Shown here: positions 21,278 to 34,100 of the stretch, piece after piece
Layout of the letters: the number at the start of each line of letters is the position of its first letter
Numbering within the stretch: position 1 is the first letter of the stretch
NCBI GenBank assembly: GCA_011009095.1
Contig: VTPC01000393.1
Span: 26,686 to 90,685, forward strand
DNA length: 64,000 nucleotides
Direction of reading: 5' to 3'
Source: Ignelater luminosus
Lineage: Eukaryota > Arthropoda > Insecta > Coleoptera > Elateridae
Made by a program: the position numbers and the translations under genes
The notes under the pieces: model-generated
Seen by the model: only the letters and a program-made list of their open reading frames with translations
The model's database searches: none
Told to the model about the DNA's origin: nothing

Positions 21278-24200
21278 TCACGTGATTACAATTTTATATT
21301 CTTAAATGCAAAGGCTCCTCTATGAAATAGAGATAATGGCGATAATTAACCTTAAAAATCTCAACCTTATAGAAAAACAGCGATACTCATTTGTTCTTTT
21401 TTAAATTGCAGCATATCTCTTTTTATTTGGATTAGATAGACGTTTTGATTACACTAATTAACAGAGTTTTTGGTTCTTAAACAAAACTAGGTAATCCTTA
21501 TGTAACTTTTCATTTTGAATTCAAATCTGCTTTCAGATTTTTTCTATCATCTGTAGTTTTTGAAATATATGCATTTGAAGTTCCAGTGGACAGTATAATT
21601 ATAATTACATGAGGTAATTACGTATTAGCGATAAGAAGGTTTGGAAATGAGGTAATTGCATTCCGTATATATTAGAAAGCTATTAACATGTCATCAACAG
21701 GTATATCACTCTGATTATGGTGGTGAATTATCACCAACCTATTGAATTATTTGAAAAATTTAAAAACTACAATTTTATAAAACGTTTAATTATTTTTGCA
21801 ATATTAAAAAAATTGGGCAATAATTTATTTATTACGAATTATTATTTAATTTTGTTATGTCTTATAATAAAAAATTTTTAACAACTGTAATATTTATTTT
21901 TTGAAATACGATCTCCTTGAATTTGGAATTTCCCTAACTATGGCTGACTTCTTTCTAAAAATTAATGTTTTTTAAAGTTAATTATTTTTATAAATAAAAA
22001 TCCTTGACATAATTTTTTTGCAATAATTTTGAAATATCTTTTTATGCACATGTAGTTTTTCAGAGCAGTGTCACCATTTTCTCATAGCTAACAGTATTGA
22101 TACGCGTGGGGTCTGATATGCTGTTATAATGTTAAATTGGCTATTTTTAATATTTTTTTATAAAAAAAACTATGAATCTTAGGTCGCTAAAATTTTCAGA
22201 CAACAAATATAGATATTTTTATTGATCCTCAAAATTTCATGATGTTTTCATCATTTTCACTAAGGTCCTGTACCTTCTTAAAGCATTCATTTCTATTTCT
22301 ATAAAATTAACCTAACTTTGTAGAATGACAGCTATGTCTAGAGCTAAGATTGTAAGCAAGGTTTTAAATATTAAAGGCACATAAATTTTAACAAGAAGCC
22401 TTTATCGATTCCAGCTAATAACGCATTTTACTAATCTGGCAAGATGCCTAAAAGGTTTATTTCTTGAATTTTACTTGGATTTTTTTTATTTTTAAATTTC
22501 CCGTTTAAGTCCTTTTTGTACTTTTTTATAGTTCATTTTTATTTTGTATTTTGTGTTCCTTGTAAAATGCTTTTTAGACTTCTAAATCCTTATTTGTAAT
22601 GCCTGCTTTTCTTACATACAGTATAATATCACGATATTTAAAATGTAACAAGCTTCTTTTTCAGAGGTTTAAGTGCCTTTTTAGACTTCCATTTTCATTT
22701 CCTTTAGGTTTAAAATTCTCAGCTCTAATCATGTCATTTTGTGGGTAAAACCAATGGACTATTTTAAAAAGGGCAATTGTAATTTCTTTGAACGCTGAAG
22801 GTTCCTAATGTAAGTCAATGTTATAGACACATGAATTTTGTATGTTTTGTGGCTGAAGAAATTCACGGTATATTTTTAAAAATAAAATCTTGTTAGAAGT
22901 CTACAAAACTAATAATAAACATAAAAATGATACTGTTCACTCTCTCCATTTTAAAATCTCCCAATAACGTAAACTTCTTATGGAAAGAGAGAAAACATAA
23001 AGAGCACATCAAAATAAATCTCGGTTAGTGATTAAAGTTTAAAACTAAGCACTATCTAATATAATGTAAATCGGTTAGCTTTGTAATTTCACTGTACCGA
23101 AAAAACAAGGAAAAAGATAAAAGTTAGTCAACTTTCATGTTATGTTCTTGCACCATTATCGGCGAACTCTAATGGCCAATGAAACCACACGCTACATAAA
23201 TAGTTTACTTTTAGACGCAAACATCCAACTAAACACTTACTAACTAAAAGAATATTTCGCAAAATCACAATTATAGTTATTTCGATATTACTGCGTTTTA
23301 TTTATGTTAGGCATTATATTATTTCAGTCTGTACATTATTTGTGATCAAGCAGAAAACTAAAGCACCAATTAATAGAACAAATAAACTTGAGAAATGCAT
23401 TGTAACATAAATAAGATTACTTTTATTATGAAATATTTTGAGATACCAAGTCATAGTAAGTTTTTCATTCCGTTGGTTGCGACACCATAAAAGTAGATAC
23501 GAGTATCTATTAGAGGTTATGATTCTTTCCAGACCGCAGCTATAAAATATCTAGATGAGGCTCGTAACCATTATTTGTTGCTTTTCAAGTTTGTTCCTTT
23601 TTATTTTTTCTCATTTTTGTTGTATGTACGTTACCTAATCTAGGATTTTTCTTTTCGTAAATCCTTGCTGTATAATTTTGTTTTCAGTACAGAAAAGGTG
23701 ATTGTTTTTTAAATCAGGTCTTTGTACAATAATTTTGTTGTTTTCGCCCGAATACACATTTCCTTTCTAGAATTTTTTATTAAAATTTGTTGAACAGTAC
23801 TTTGCATTTTCTTTTGATCTGAAAAATATAGGTTTTTCTGCGCAAATATACGACGATGGGTTTAATAAAAACCGAGCTTAAGGGTATACAAATAAACTGC
23901 AGCCTACACCCTCTTCAACTTTAATAAAGTCTTTTCGCCCTACCAAAATATTCCAGATTTCAATAAAATTCGAAAAAGTGGTCTTTAATTTTTTATTGAA
24001 TTTTCTCATTTATATATGCGAAATTTTCAATTATTATGCTTTAATAACGAGTCTGTAACAAGTTAATACTCTTTTCAAGAGTAATAGGTTTTTAAGCCTT
24101 TATGATATAAAGTGTTGATTTTGGTTATTGAACTTGTCTATGATTTTCTTTTCATCTTCCTAATAGCATATATTCATGTAAAGAGCAAACTTTTCTCTTT

Positions 24201-25317
24201 CGTTATCTCCTTACAAAGCTTTGCTCAGAAAAATCTCTCACGTAACCTAATGTAATTAAAGTCTTAATTATATGAAGCCTGGAGCTGATATTTCAGTTTG
24301 AAACTATCTTAGGATCGAGGATGCTTTTGATGCTCTACCTCAATTTTAATTTAACTGTATTCGCCAGTGTAATTTTATATAGAAAGAAAAAAGAAAAGTT
24401 TAAAAAATGTTTTTATTCATTATGTACTGTATATCTTATTATGCACATTGGTTTAATTATGTATCTTAATTAATGCCCATATTAAGACTTTCCGTTTTGC
24501 TGATTAAGATTCTCAAAATTTTTGAATTTAAACACATTTAGGATAATTCTAAAATATAAACAATATTAATGTATTATATTGCATTTTTAATAAATTGTTT
24601 ATATTTTACTTAAATTAAAAAGGAAGTTTGTCAAGCATTCTGAAAAGTATAAACAGACGCTGCCAAATAAGAACAAACTCAGATAAAATACATTTTCTCA
24701 TCATAACTCGAAAATAAAATAATGTTGAAGATCATAACAATAGTTTTTAGATTCTACAACAGATTAGCCACAACTTTTGTCTTTTATACTTTGTTTACTC
24801 TTTTCTTCTAATCTCCCAATGCCATGCTCTTGGGATTATGAATTTTTATCCATACTAAGTAGATTATCGTTCAACTTTACTTTACTCTTTTAACATATGC
24901 TTCTGAGTAAATTTTGTTCAGTTGGTTTTACCTTTTTTGCACTGTGTTGGAATCAGTATCTCATTTTATATAGCCCAGTAATCTTAGCTAAGATTTTAAG
25001 TGAACAAACAAGAATTATGTCTCATTCTCTGGAATAAAAAAAAAAGAAAATATTGCTGATATCCAAGATGCCAGAGCGTCTATTAATATATTGTTCGGCA
25101 CAGCGAATTGTAGTAATTATTAAATTTCCAGCGTTTACTTCAGTTTTTTTTAGACACCTGAATCTTACAAATTCAAGACATTCCGAATATAAAAAAATAA
25201 CAAAAGACTGTATCTGCCTTTGTCTTTTCGAAATATGAACACATGTAGGATATTGTACAGATCCTGTTTATGTAATCTCGCACAATTTGACATGGTAATT
25301 AAAATTCAACGTGAAAC
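21278..25317. other. Non-coding, AT-rich
   Basis: About 4 kb with no recognised gene, RNA or element. The frame at 25053-25238 is not supported. Confidence 0.45.
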
Positions 25318-25640
25318 TACAAATGTAAGCACTTCTAGCTTGGAAAAGACGATCCGAGACACCAAGACTCTTCGAATGTTATTTAGAGTAACAAATACTA
25401 CTTATGACCAAATTTCCACCTTTATCTTGATTTTTAGGATGTTCAAATTTTAAAACAAAAACAAAAGTATGTTAAAAGTCTTATACACGGATTTATCTTT
25501 GTTTACTTTTATCTTGTAGCAGGTTTATCTGTACCTTCCTAAAATTGATGTCGTACGCACTTCTTGCAGAAAGAAAGCCATGATGCAGATATCTGAGATA
25601 CCAAGACCTGTAATATGTTATTAGGCAAAGAAGGAGTAAA
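25318..25640 (+). repeat. Two diverged direct copies of an unknown segment
   Basis: The segment at about 25320-25410 (GCACTTCTAGC... CCGAGACACCAAGAC... TGTTATTTAG) is matched imperfectly by about 25550-25640 (GCACTTCTTGC... CTGAGATACCAAGAC... TGTTATTAGG). Similarity is moderate, with indels. Confidence 0.3.
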
Positions 25641-25846
25641 TCCTAACTTTCTGGCGTTGTTACACATCGACGCATAAAGGTATCTAGGTACTCTGCTAAA
25701 AATCTCAACGAGCTAGGTGTCCTAATTCACCCCTTCTTTTCCTGTCAGTGGCTCTTGTACTATATAGTCTCAACAGGTATTGGATATCACTGATCTGCAG
25801 GTTTATGGAATTCTAGGTTACTGGAGAAATTTTTGGTCTGCGTACA

Positions 25847-26730
25847 GGATTGTATACGAAACAATTGACCCCTAAAAGAATCAGGAATACTAGAGTAATA
25901 TTAAACTTTGAATTTGAAATTCGTTTTATTTGGAAACTTAATGTTTATAAACACAAAATTGTTTCATAAACTATTCTTGCAATGTACATCTAGAAAAACA
26001 ACAAATTTTATGCTTTACTCTCTTTTTTAAATTTTGCACGTTTTAGTTTGATTAGGTATTGCTTGCTTCTACCCAACAACGTCGTTTAAAATCGGTATGG
26101 TTTGCAGTGCTTTTCCACTTGTTTGGACTTTAGCTTCAATGAAAGCCCAGTATTTTTCTATTGATCTAGGTTCTGATATATGTTTGGAAGATCAAAGTTT
26201 TTGGCTACAAAACTGATGTTTTTGTGTTAGTATCAATCGCTGACGCTTTTAATGTAATTCTAGGTTCGGCCAAAATAGTATTAAGCTACTACGCTGTTTA
26301 ACGTACAGTAGCAATCTTTATGTACCGTATTCATTGTTTATTTAAAGAAGAATGCTTGGCTCTTTAACGCGCAAGACCAAATTTCCTGCCAAACCAAGAC
26401 CGTTTGGCCAGATTTCTCAAATCAAACTGTTTTTATTGGGTCCCATCTTCGCATTTGTTTTAATGATATAGTTCCAGGCTTTTATTAAAGCAAAACTGTA
26501 GAAAAGTAAAAAGGCACCACAAACCATGCCTAACTTTAAACAGTATTGAACAGAAAACATGCGAAATTTAAAGAAGAGGGCAAAATCTAAAATTCGTTGT
26601 TTCTTAAACGTACATTGCAAGAATAGTTTGTGAAGCAATTTTGTATTGATAAATAATAAATTTTCTAGCAAAGCAAATTTCATGTTCTATTTCTCATTCT
26701 GTTAGGGGTTGATTGTTTCGTCCAGAGTCC
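25847..26730. mobile_element. Foldback element with long terminal inverted repeats
   Basis: The left arm (25847-26150) and right arm (26474-26730) are reverse complements at roughly three quarters identity over about 250-300 bases. Anchors include ACGAAACAAT..ACCCCTAA near the outer ends and an identical 20-base block AAACTATTCTTGCAATGTAC at about 25970 and its complement near 26615. The central 320 bases are unique and hold no recognised ORF. The minus-strand frame 26417-26683 is an accident of the right arm. No target duplication was identified. Confidence 0.65.
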
Positions 26731-27002
26731 TTAATTGAAAGTCTACCCTTTTTACGTGAATTCGGTCATTACTACAAACCAAACTATAGAATAGTTTGAT
26801 TTTTTAGTTAGTTCCTGCTGTTTTTCTTACAGTGCAGGCATTCCTTTTCTTTGGTAGCGCATCCTATTTTTAAAAGAGAATTATTTTAATAGAAAGCATC
26901 GTATAATAGGTTGCAGTTTATGTAAATTCCTCAGAAGAGTTTATGATTTAAATGCTTAAATATTATAACTACATTTTCTTAAGATTCCACGTGATTGAAC
27001 TG

Positions 27003-27290
27003 TTATCTACTAAGTGAGATCGTTTTGAGATTGTGGTATTGCGTTGCAATAACATAATAGTTTGATGTAGGTCTTGACACAGCTGTATCATCTGCAGACA
27101 TGACGATCGGATAGTTTGGTAGAGTAGGCATATCATACATATAATGATTATATAGTAACGGATTAATTGCTCAGCCTTGGGGTACTCCTTTGTTATATTT
27201 ATAGAATATGTTATATGTATGTGTGTACCGCTTGTTTATCAAATCGCTTGATTATGGTTTTACTAATGTAATTATAACTGCCACGCTACA
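27003..27290 (-). pseudogene. Non-LTR retrotransposon reverse transcriptase fragment (jockey-like)
   Basis: Minus-strand translation gives a recognisable RT palm segment. An ILTLVKP..SSDLINKRYTH-type stretch is followed by KGVPQG (around 27175-27190), NPLLYNHYMYDMPTL, PNYPIVMSADDTAV (the catalytic YADD box with Tyr changed to Ser) and a run-out to a stop near 27003. In-frame stops after GVPQG and in the upstream part make it non-functional. GVPQG...PLLYN.Y..D.P and ADDTA are hallmarks of jockey-superfamily elements. It is a short, old, 5'- and 3'-truncated relic. Confidence 0.75.
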
Positions 27291-28937
27291 GCTGATGAGT
27301 AGTATGATGCAACGAACGAAATTTAAATCGAAATAGCAAAAGTAACTGCTACTCATTAAAGTAATCACTGATATGCGTATGTACTTATAATCTTTCTTAG
27401 TAATCTTTAAATTGTAGATAGCAATAAACTAGATAATTAGACAATAAGAATAAAGCGTAGTATCAGTTTTACAAGTTTCAAAAACAGCCAGTAGTGAGGA
27501 AAGCATTGAGACAGGGGGCATTTTGGAATATTTAGTGAGATGTTTCAGTATTTATAGTTGTTAATAAAATCTGAACCTGGGTATTTCTTATTTACTGAGA
27601 GCTTTTAGAAATTTAAGATTTTCCAAAACTGAAGTTTTTGAAAGCACAATCACAGTCATATACCCTCTTTCAATTGGAAAATTTCAACTTTGTTTTTGTA
27701 AAATTTGAGAATCTCGCATTTTTAATATCACATTTTTAACTATTTCTTGTTATAGTTAGTATTATACCATAGTTGAACTCTTTCTCGAATTTTAAAACTT
27801 ATTTGACAACACCGTAGAATATAAACCGATTGCAATTACTACTATACTTTTGCCTCTACGCTACTGTGGAAATGGTTTTAAAGTTTCGATTTGTTTTGTT
27901 GATTCTGAAGTCATAAATCAGATAAATTCAGTGTAGACATACCAAGCTCGAAATCAAATAGAATGCATTAAAAGTCCTTGCAGAGTACTTAAGCTTAACC
28001 ATAGATCGCATAGATTGCTACTTATGGATTCAGTAATAATGTCTTCAATCGTAGCTTATTACATTATTGATTTTGTACGTTCTTTTACTGTTAGTTTTTC
28101 AAGATAATTTGAACTACGTTTCATCGTATTACTGCCTCAGTTTGATGCAAACATAGTATCCATAACCTACCGTTGATGATCTTTTTTGATATGCAACAAT
28201 TGATGGAGGTTTTTATTTTCTCTAGTAAAATTCCATGACCTCGAGAATATTTTATTTATTATTTTACAGTACCGAGCAAAATGCTAGTATCTAACATACA
28301 AGTACAAGCTTTCGTGTGCAAAACAAAAAATCTTTTTCTAATTAGTTAGCGTTTCTAAATTTGAATATTAAATTTTTAATCGAGGCAATTAGTCTCAGAA
28401 AGAAACCAAATCTGATCATTTGTTGGAGTTGAATTTGATTAAATGATATACTAATTTGTACTATTTAATTTTAAATTGTGTCGATATGATTGATTTACAG
28501 TACGCTATTTCTTTTTAATTCTAAATTTGGAATAACGTTTTATAATGATAAGTTGATCGATCCCAAAAAAATTGTTCAGATTAAAAGTTATAACCTACGT
28601 CAATATACTTTACACAAAAGTATGTTTTATCAAAAAAAGAAAATGAAATTGAGAATTAACACAATTACATGAAATTGATATGGATGTCTATTCTAAACAT
28701 AATAGCAATAATAAATCAACTCCATTACGTTAATAACACCGCATTAAACCTCATTTCTGGACTACAAATGAAACAATATTTTAAAATCAACTATATTTTA
28801 TTTCATGCAACATGATCATTTGAATTATTAATTCTAAAACTTTCAAATAACTTTAATGTTATTGTATTGTGACATTCTATGCATTTGAAGAAGTTTCCGG
28901 AGCGATAGATTACATAATACAATATATATTTTATACT
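27291..28937. other. Non-coding, AT-rich
   Basis: No gene is recognised. The frame at 28490-28672 is not supported. Confidence 0.45.
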
Positions 28938-28939
28938 TA

Positions 28940-30233
28940 ACACATCGTTCAATAAGTCTTGAGACTAACAACGAAAACAACATTTTTTTTTTCAAAAATC
29001 ATTTTTATTCATCAATATAATCTCCTTTTAGAGTGATACAATCTTTCCAACGCCTTTCCAACATTTCTATACCATGTTTATAGAAGGATTTATCCTTTGC
29101 TTCAAAATAGGCTTCAGTTTCGGCAATGACCTCCTCATTCGAGCCAAATTTTTTTCCCTGGAGCATTTTTTTGAGATCAGCAAAGAGCCAGTAGTCGCTG
29201 GGGGCTAAATCTGGCGAATACGGGGGGTGGGGAAGCAAATTAAAGCCCAACTCGTAGATTTTTGCCATTGTTTTCATGGACTTGTGGCATGGTGCATTGT
29301 CTTGCTGAAAAAGGATTTTTTTCTTCTTCATGTGCGGTCGTTTTGCTGCGATCTCCTCCTTCAAACGTACCAACAAGTCAATATAATAATCACTGTTGAT
29401 CGATTTACCTTTTTCCAGGTAGTCAATGAAAATGACGCCATGTGTATCCCAAAAAACAGACGCCATGACTTTGCCAGCAGATTGCTGCGTTTTTGGACGC
29501 TTTGGGCGGCTTTCGCCAGCCATGCGCCACTCAGATGATTGCCGATTCGACTCCGGAGTGAAATGATGTATCCATGTTTCATCCATGGTCACGTATCGAC
29601 GCAGGAAATCCTTTTTATTGCGAGTAAATAGCGATAAACAGCTCTCTGAATCGTCGATTCGTTGCTGTTTTTGTTCCATTGAAAGCAATCGCGGCACCCA
29701 CTTGGAAAAAACCTTTTTCATGCTCAATTTTTCATGAAGGACTGTAAATACGCTTCCAGATGATATCTGTGTCATTTCTGCAATCTCACGGACCTTTACT
29801 TTGCGATTTTTCATTACGATTTTGAATACTTCACTCACATTTTCCGGTGTAACGGCTTCCAATGGCCTACCCGAACGTTCCGCATCGTTTGTGTCCATAC
29901 GACCACGTTTAAACTCAGCATACCAACGACAAATCGTTGATTTGGATGGAGAGGAGTCCGGGTAACGTTTCTCAAGCCATTGCTGGGCTTCTACGGTGTT
30001 TTTACCCATTAAAAAACAATGTTTTATCAACACGCGAAACTCGCTTTGTTCCATTTTTCAAACAAATTACAAAGTGACTTTACTCTAACCTCGATAACTC
30101 TGCTGTTTGTGGTCCAATCGACGTGAAATTTTTACACGTTTCATGTGAAGGTTCGCACTCTAGGGAAACGTGGCTAGTTTGGTACTACTAGCACCATCTC
30201 TGGGTTAGTCTCGGGACTTATTGAACGATGTGT
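28940..30233 (-). mobile_element. Complete mariner transposon, irritans-type
   Basis: The element is 1294 bp with 30-bp inverted repeats beginning ACACATCGTTCAATAAGTC at both ends (28 of 30 positions identical; TT versus CC after position 19). It is flanked by TA at 28938-28939 and 30234-30235. The interior carries one intact transposase ORF on the minus strand. Terminal, coding and target-site integrity suggest recent transposition. Confidence 0.95.
29005..30054 (-). CDS. Mariner transposase (DD34D, Himar1-like)
   Basis: This 349-residue cut-and-paste transposase is about the length of Himar1 (348). It starts MEQSEFRVLIKHCF, the typical irritans-subfamily N-terminus, followed by two helix-turn-helix regions (about 1-55 and 70-112) and the linker motif WVPRLL (119-124, usually WVPHEL). 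The catalytic acidic residues are D158 (VTMDETWIHHFTPES), D252 (LFQQDNAPCHKS) and D287 (YSPDLAPSDYWLF), with exactly 34 residues between the last two. There is no stop, frameshift or missing catalytic residue. The two changes in the linker (His-Glu to Arg-Leu) are the one visible departure from the consensus and could affect activity. Its ends lie 65 and 179 bases from the ORF. Shadow frames on the plus strand at 29227-29538 are not genes. Confidence 0.95.
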   Translation of the reverse strand: MEQSEFRVLIKHCFLMGKNTVEAQQWLEKRYPDSSPSKSTICRWYAEFKRGRMDTNDAERSGRPLEAVTPENVSEVFKIVMKNRKVKVREIAEMTQISSGSVFTVLHEKLSMKKVFSKWVPRLLSMEQKQQRIDDSESCLSLFTRNKKDFLRRYVTMDETWIHHFTPESNRQSSEWRMAGESRPKRPKTQQSAGKVMASVFWDTHGVIFIDYLEKGKSINSDYYIDLLVRLKEEIAAKRPHMKKKKILFQQDNAPCHKSMKTMAKIYELGFNLLPHPPYSPDLAPSDYWLFADLKKMLQGKKFGSNEEVIAETEAYFEAKDKSFYKHGIEMLERRWKDCITLKGDYIDE

Positions 30234-30373
30234 TATTTGTAAGCATTTCGAAGATCTTAAACTTTTTATTAAACTCTTGATGCAATACTAATGAATTAGA
30301 AAATTGAGTATACCATATCTATAGCAAATGTTTAAATGTAAAAAATTGTAACGATAATAATTTTTTGTTGCAG

Positions 30374-30397
30374 GTCTATCCTAGCTGCTCATCTTTG
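30374..30397 (+). other. Microexon-like sequence
   Basis: Twenty-four bases (GTCTATCC...TCTTTG) sit between a good acceptor (TTTTTTGTTGCAG) and a consensus donor (GTAAGTGC). Two of three frames are open (VYPSCSSL or SILAAHL). It could be a genuine microexon or a chance pairing of splice motifs. Confidence 0.2.
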
Positions 30398-30461
30398 GTA
30401 AGTGCTTTTATTAGTTATTAAAATCAGTGTTTGTTTAATTTTTACTTTTTGTTAAATTCGA

Positions 30462-31175
30462 CATATACAATATGGAGTTCCACAAGGTTCTATTTTAGCA
30501 CCAACATTATTTTCCATTTTTATGAATGATTTATTGCGACACGCACCTTTAGCAAATTGTATTTTATGTGCCACTGATACAACTCTTCTAATAAATAATG
30601 CAAACTTAATTACTCTTTACAACATTACACGGAATTATTTAAAAGATCTATATAACTGGACACAAATTAATAAACTATTTCTTAATAGCTCAAAAAAGCG
30701 ATGTCATTTGGAAATAAAATACCTTTGACAACTGAAGCATTAATTTGGCAAAGTTCTAGTCTTCAAACATGCAATACCACAGTATTATTTGATATTATTG
30801 TTGATTTAAAACTATCGTGGTCAAACCATATTAACAAATTATCCAAAAAGTTAAGCATCTGCCTGCTATGCATTAAAAACACTATTAACTTAAACTTATT
30901 AAAACATTAAATTGCTCAACTATTTAGTAAATTACCAAACAATATTTAAAAAATTAATTCAATAGAAAAATTTAAACAAAAATTAAAAAAATATTTTTGA
31001 AAAGGGCATACTACACAGTTTCCGAATATATTAAGAATAAAAAGTAATTGTGATTACAAGATCATATATTTAATATATTATATTAATTATAATAGTTAAT
31101 TAATTAGTTTAATTAAATCTAAAATGTAAAACAGTATTTTATACTGATCTGATTATTATTATAAATAAATAAATA
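30462..31175 (+). pseudogene. LINE relic: reverse transcriptase C-terminal part and 3' tail (jockey/CR1 group)
   Basis: HIQYGVPQGSILAPTLFSIF followed by MNDLL begins at 30462. The catalytic box then reads CATDTTLL, where active elements have YADDTTLL, so Tyr and the first catalytic Asp are lost. A frame change near 30700 leads to FDIIVDLKLSWSNHINKLSK. A further frame change leads to INSIEKFKQKLKKYF and RAYYTVSEYIKNKK with a stop at 31045-31047. About 130 bases of AT-rich 3' UTR follow, ending in ATAAATAAATAAAT near 31175, the usual short-repeat tail of such elements. It is 5'-truncated, as is common after reverse transcription. Confidence 0.8.
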
Positions 31176-34100
31176 TTCAGAAGATAACACGTTTTGGTTC
31201 TATAAGTAAGTTATAACCAGACCACGGAAGCAAGGGTGGTGGCGTGAACGAAATCTCTAGGATGGTACTTGTATAGTAGATCCAATTAACAAGTGTCAGC
31301 AAATATCGCTTAATCGAATGTGTAATGCACGTGCTTCAGTATCTATGTAGTACTTTTGGGAATCCGCTATCTGGTCGTAACATTCATTAACGTGTACTAC
31401 TCTTACAAAGGCTTCCGAATGAAAAGTGTAAAATTTGCTGTTTCTTCTTTTATTGTTTGTTAGATTTTTGGTATGTAGGTATCGAAGCTTGCTATAGACT
31501 TGAATTAACAGTGGTTGTTGGCAGACCGAAGTAAGACTATCATACTTTAACGTACAGGTAATAATAATAAATAGTAAACCAAATGAATAAAGTTCTTCTT
31601 TAAAATAGAAAGAGTTGTTTAGAAAATAGAAAATGATAATGAGAAAACAAATGAGAATTGACCATCATTAATGTTATTCAATTTTCCTCATGATGTAGAT
31701 TTTCCCTACATCTTTTTTCTGCGCTACCTTTATCTTCATTACTAGTCTGAAAATTTCACAACGTTCTCACATTTTCTATTTTTTTATCCTAACTGTATTT
31801 GGCACTTGCAGCGTTCTCTGTTGCATCTAAAATACTTAGATTTCTTCGTAAACTTATTTATTTGTTTTTTTATGTCAGGATTGATATTTAATGATTTTAT
31901 TACTCTGTGTATGCATTTTAATTGTTTATTTATTTTCATATAACTGCAAAAGCTTTCGCATGTCCAAATGGTTTATTAAATGTTCTTCATTCCAATCTTC
32001 TTTTTTAGTTATTTTATTTGTATACCATAAACATGTATCGTTTGTCTAATATCTCTTTCGTTTGAGCTAAAACGCCTAGATTGTTGAAGGTTATAAAATT
32101 AGTACATTGCTTTAGACTTCAAAACACACAGACGTACCAATTTGTGCTATAAATATTACGCGTGGAATAACATATTTTAACCTAATTTGGTGTAATTCTT
32201 AACATTTTACTAAATCAAATTTTGAGAGTTTCCGTTGGCATCACCAGCAGCACGAATATTGAGGGTTGCAAAATTATGTAGAGGTAGATATCCAAACACA
32301 CAAACCAATTTATAGTTTTTCCAATCAGATAAATGATGCTAACGATAACTAAAATAGAGAAAAAACTGAGATTTGAGATATTTTTTAATTACTTCAATTA
32401 CGCTTTCATTTTAAATTTGTATCTTGTATCGTACCATTATTTAAACGTGGAATGCGAAAGTAATTCTGATCAAATGAAAATTTTATTGCAGCCGCAAAAT
32501 AATAATCTCTTTTTTAAAGCACCTATCTAAATGTAAATATTTCAACAAGCTCGAGCTTTAAAGTTTTAGTACTAACTATTTGCAATTTGGCCGATCTCAT
32601 TTGTTCTCTTTTTTCCAAGTGCACTTAGCTAAGCTCCGTGGAAATTTTATCTAAAGTGACTAAAATTATATAAAAATAAAAAATATTCGAATAGCAAAGC
32701 TGCCGCTATTGATTTTCGGAGCGCTTCACTTCTAATTATCAGTAAATTTCTCTCCCGACTTTGTAATAAATAAATCATTCAAATGTTCTTCCGAACTTCC
32801 GATTCAGAACTTTAAATAATAGAGTACCTAACCACACTAACCATTTATAACGAGTCACGTAGAAATTTTATTGTTGTATTGATTCTAAAACATAAAACTT
32901 TAAATTAGTTGCTTTTTCCTTTAATAATGAGTGATTCTATTCAACACGTGACACACTTACTAGCTTCAGTTTGTGCGATAAAACGAATATAGGTAATAAG
33001 GAAAGAAACGGTTTAGAAATCAATATTTCAACTCATTGTTTTACGAAGAATATCTATATGGCGGTCATTTCATTGAACAAAATCTATCAAGTTCGTTCAT
33101 AATCAGAAAAGTCCGTTGTAGTAGCCTAACTTAAATTACAAGGTAATAAGCTCACGTTGTCAGTTTGAAAATGTTCTGTAGTCTGGTGTTGGTATTATGT
33201 TACAAAATGCACGTAGACTACAGATGATGTAAACTGCAGAACGCTCTCTTTGAAAATTGTTAATGCTTCTGCTGCAGGAGAATTATCAACGTGTCTGGAA
33301 AATGTCGGAGAAAATCGTGACCATATCAAGGTTTCATCAAAAATATTTTATTAAATTTTTGTATTATTTTTTTATAGATTGTCTTTATCTTTTTTATCTT
33401 TTTTGCTTTCAAAATGTAACTTATTGCAAAGAAATGAAAAAATATTTGAAATTTCTACACATAACTAATAAATGAGTTGGTTACTTTGCGTTTTATCTAA
33501 CCTCAAATAATATAATAAAATTAGTATTTTATTTCATGTTTCGCTATTTTACGATTTAAAGGACAAAAAAGTTTGTGGCAACCTTTTTCGTCGATCCTAA
33601 TTATATACCTTAAAATAGTTCAGAAAGGTCAGGCTAACCCGCGAAAAGCATGAAAGTTTACAGGTAAAAATACGCACTTTTACATCACAGTTTAATTTAA
33701 TACTGTGAAATGCAATTCAGAGAAAACCATGATACTTTATTTCCTTAAAAACTTGAAGCAGAACAAAAATAATATTCATATGATCGTGATGCAGAATAAA
33801 ATAATAAGAAAACAGAAAACATATTTAATATTGATATAAATTAGAGATTGAACATAACTATTTCATTGTAAGAGGCTTTGCCAAAAACAGGGATTTAAGT
33901 CATATTTCACAGTTGTTATTACGTGTAATTAATTTTACTTGTCTCTATGAATTATACATACCTTTTGGATTAAGGGAAAATTCTCCTAGAACATTAAGGC
34001 TGACAGTACCCATAATTCATTTTATTTAATGCTAAAGTTGACACCCATTAACATGACTTTCTAACAGAATAAAGATATTTTACACATTTTTTCAAAAGAG

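Noticed and set aside
27276..27330. CTGATGAG followed by CGAACGAAAT, resembling a hammerhead core
   Set aside because: No complementary stem II can be formed between the two parts.
29227..29582. Open frames overlapping the mariner transposase (29227-29538 plus, 29361-29582 minus)
   Set aside because: Shadows of the 349-residue transposase.
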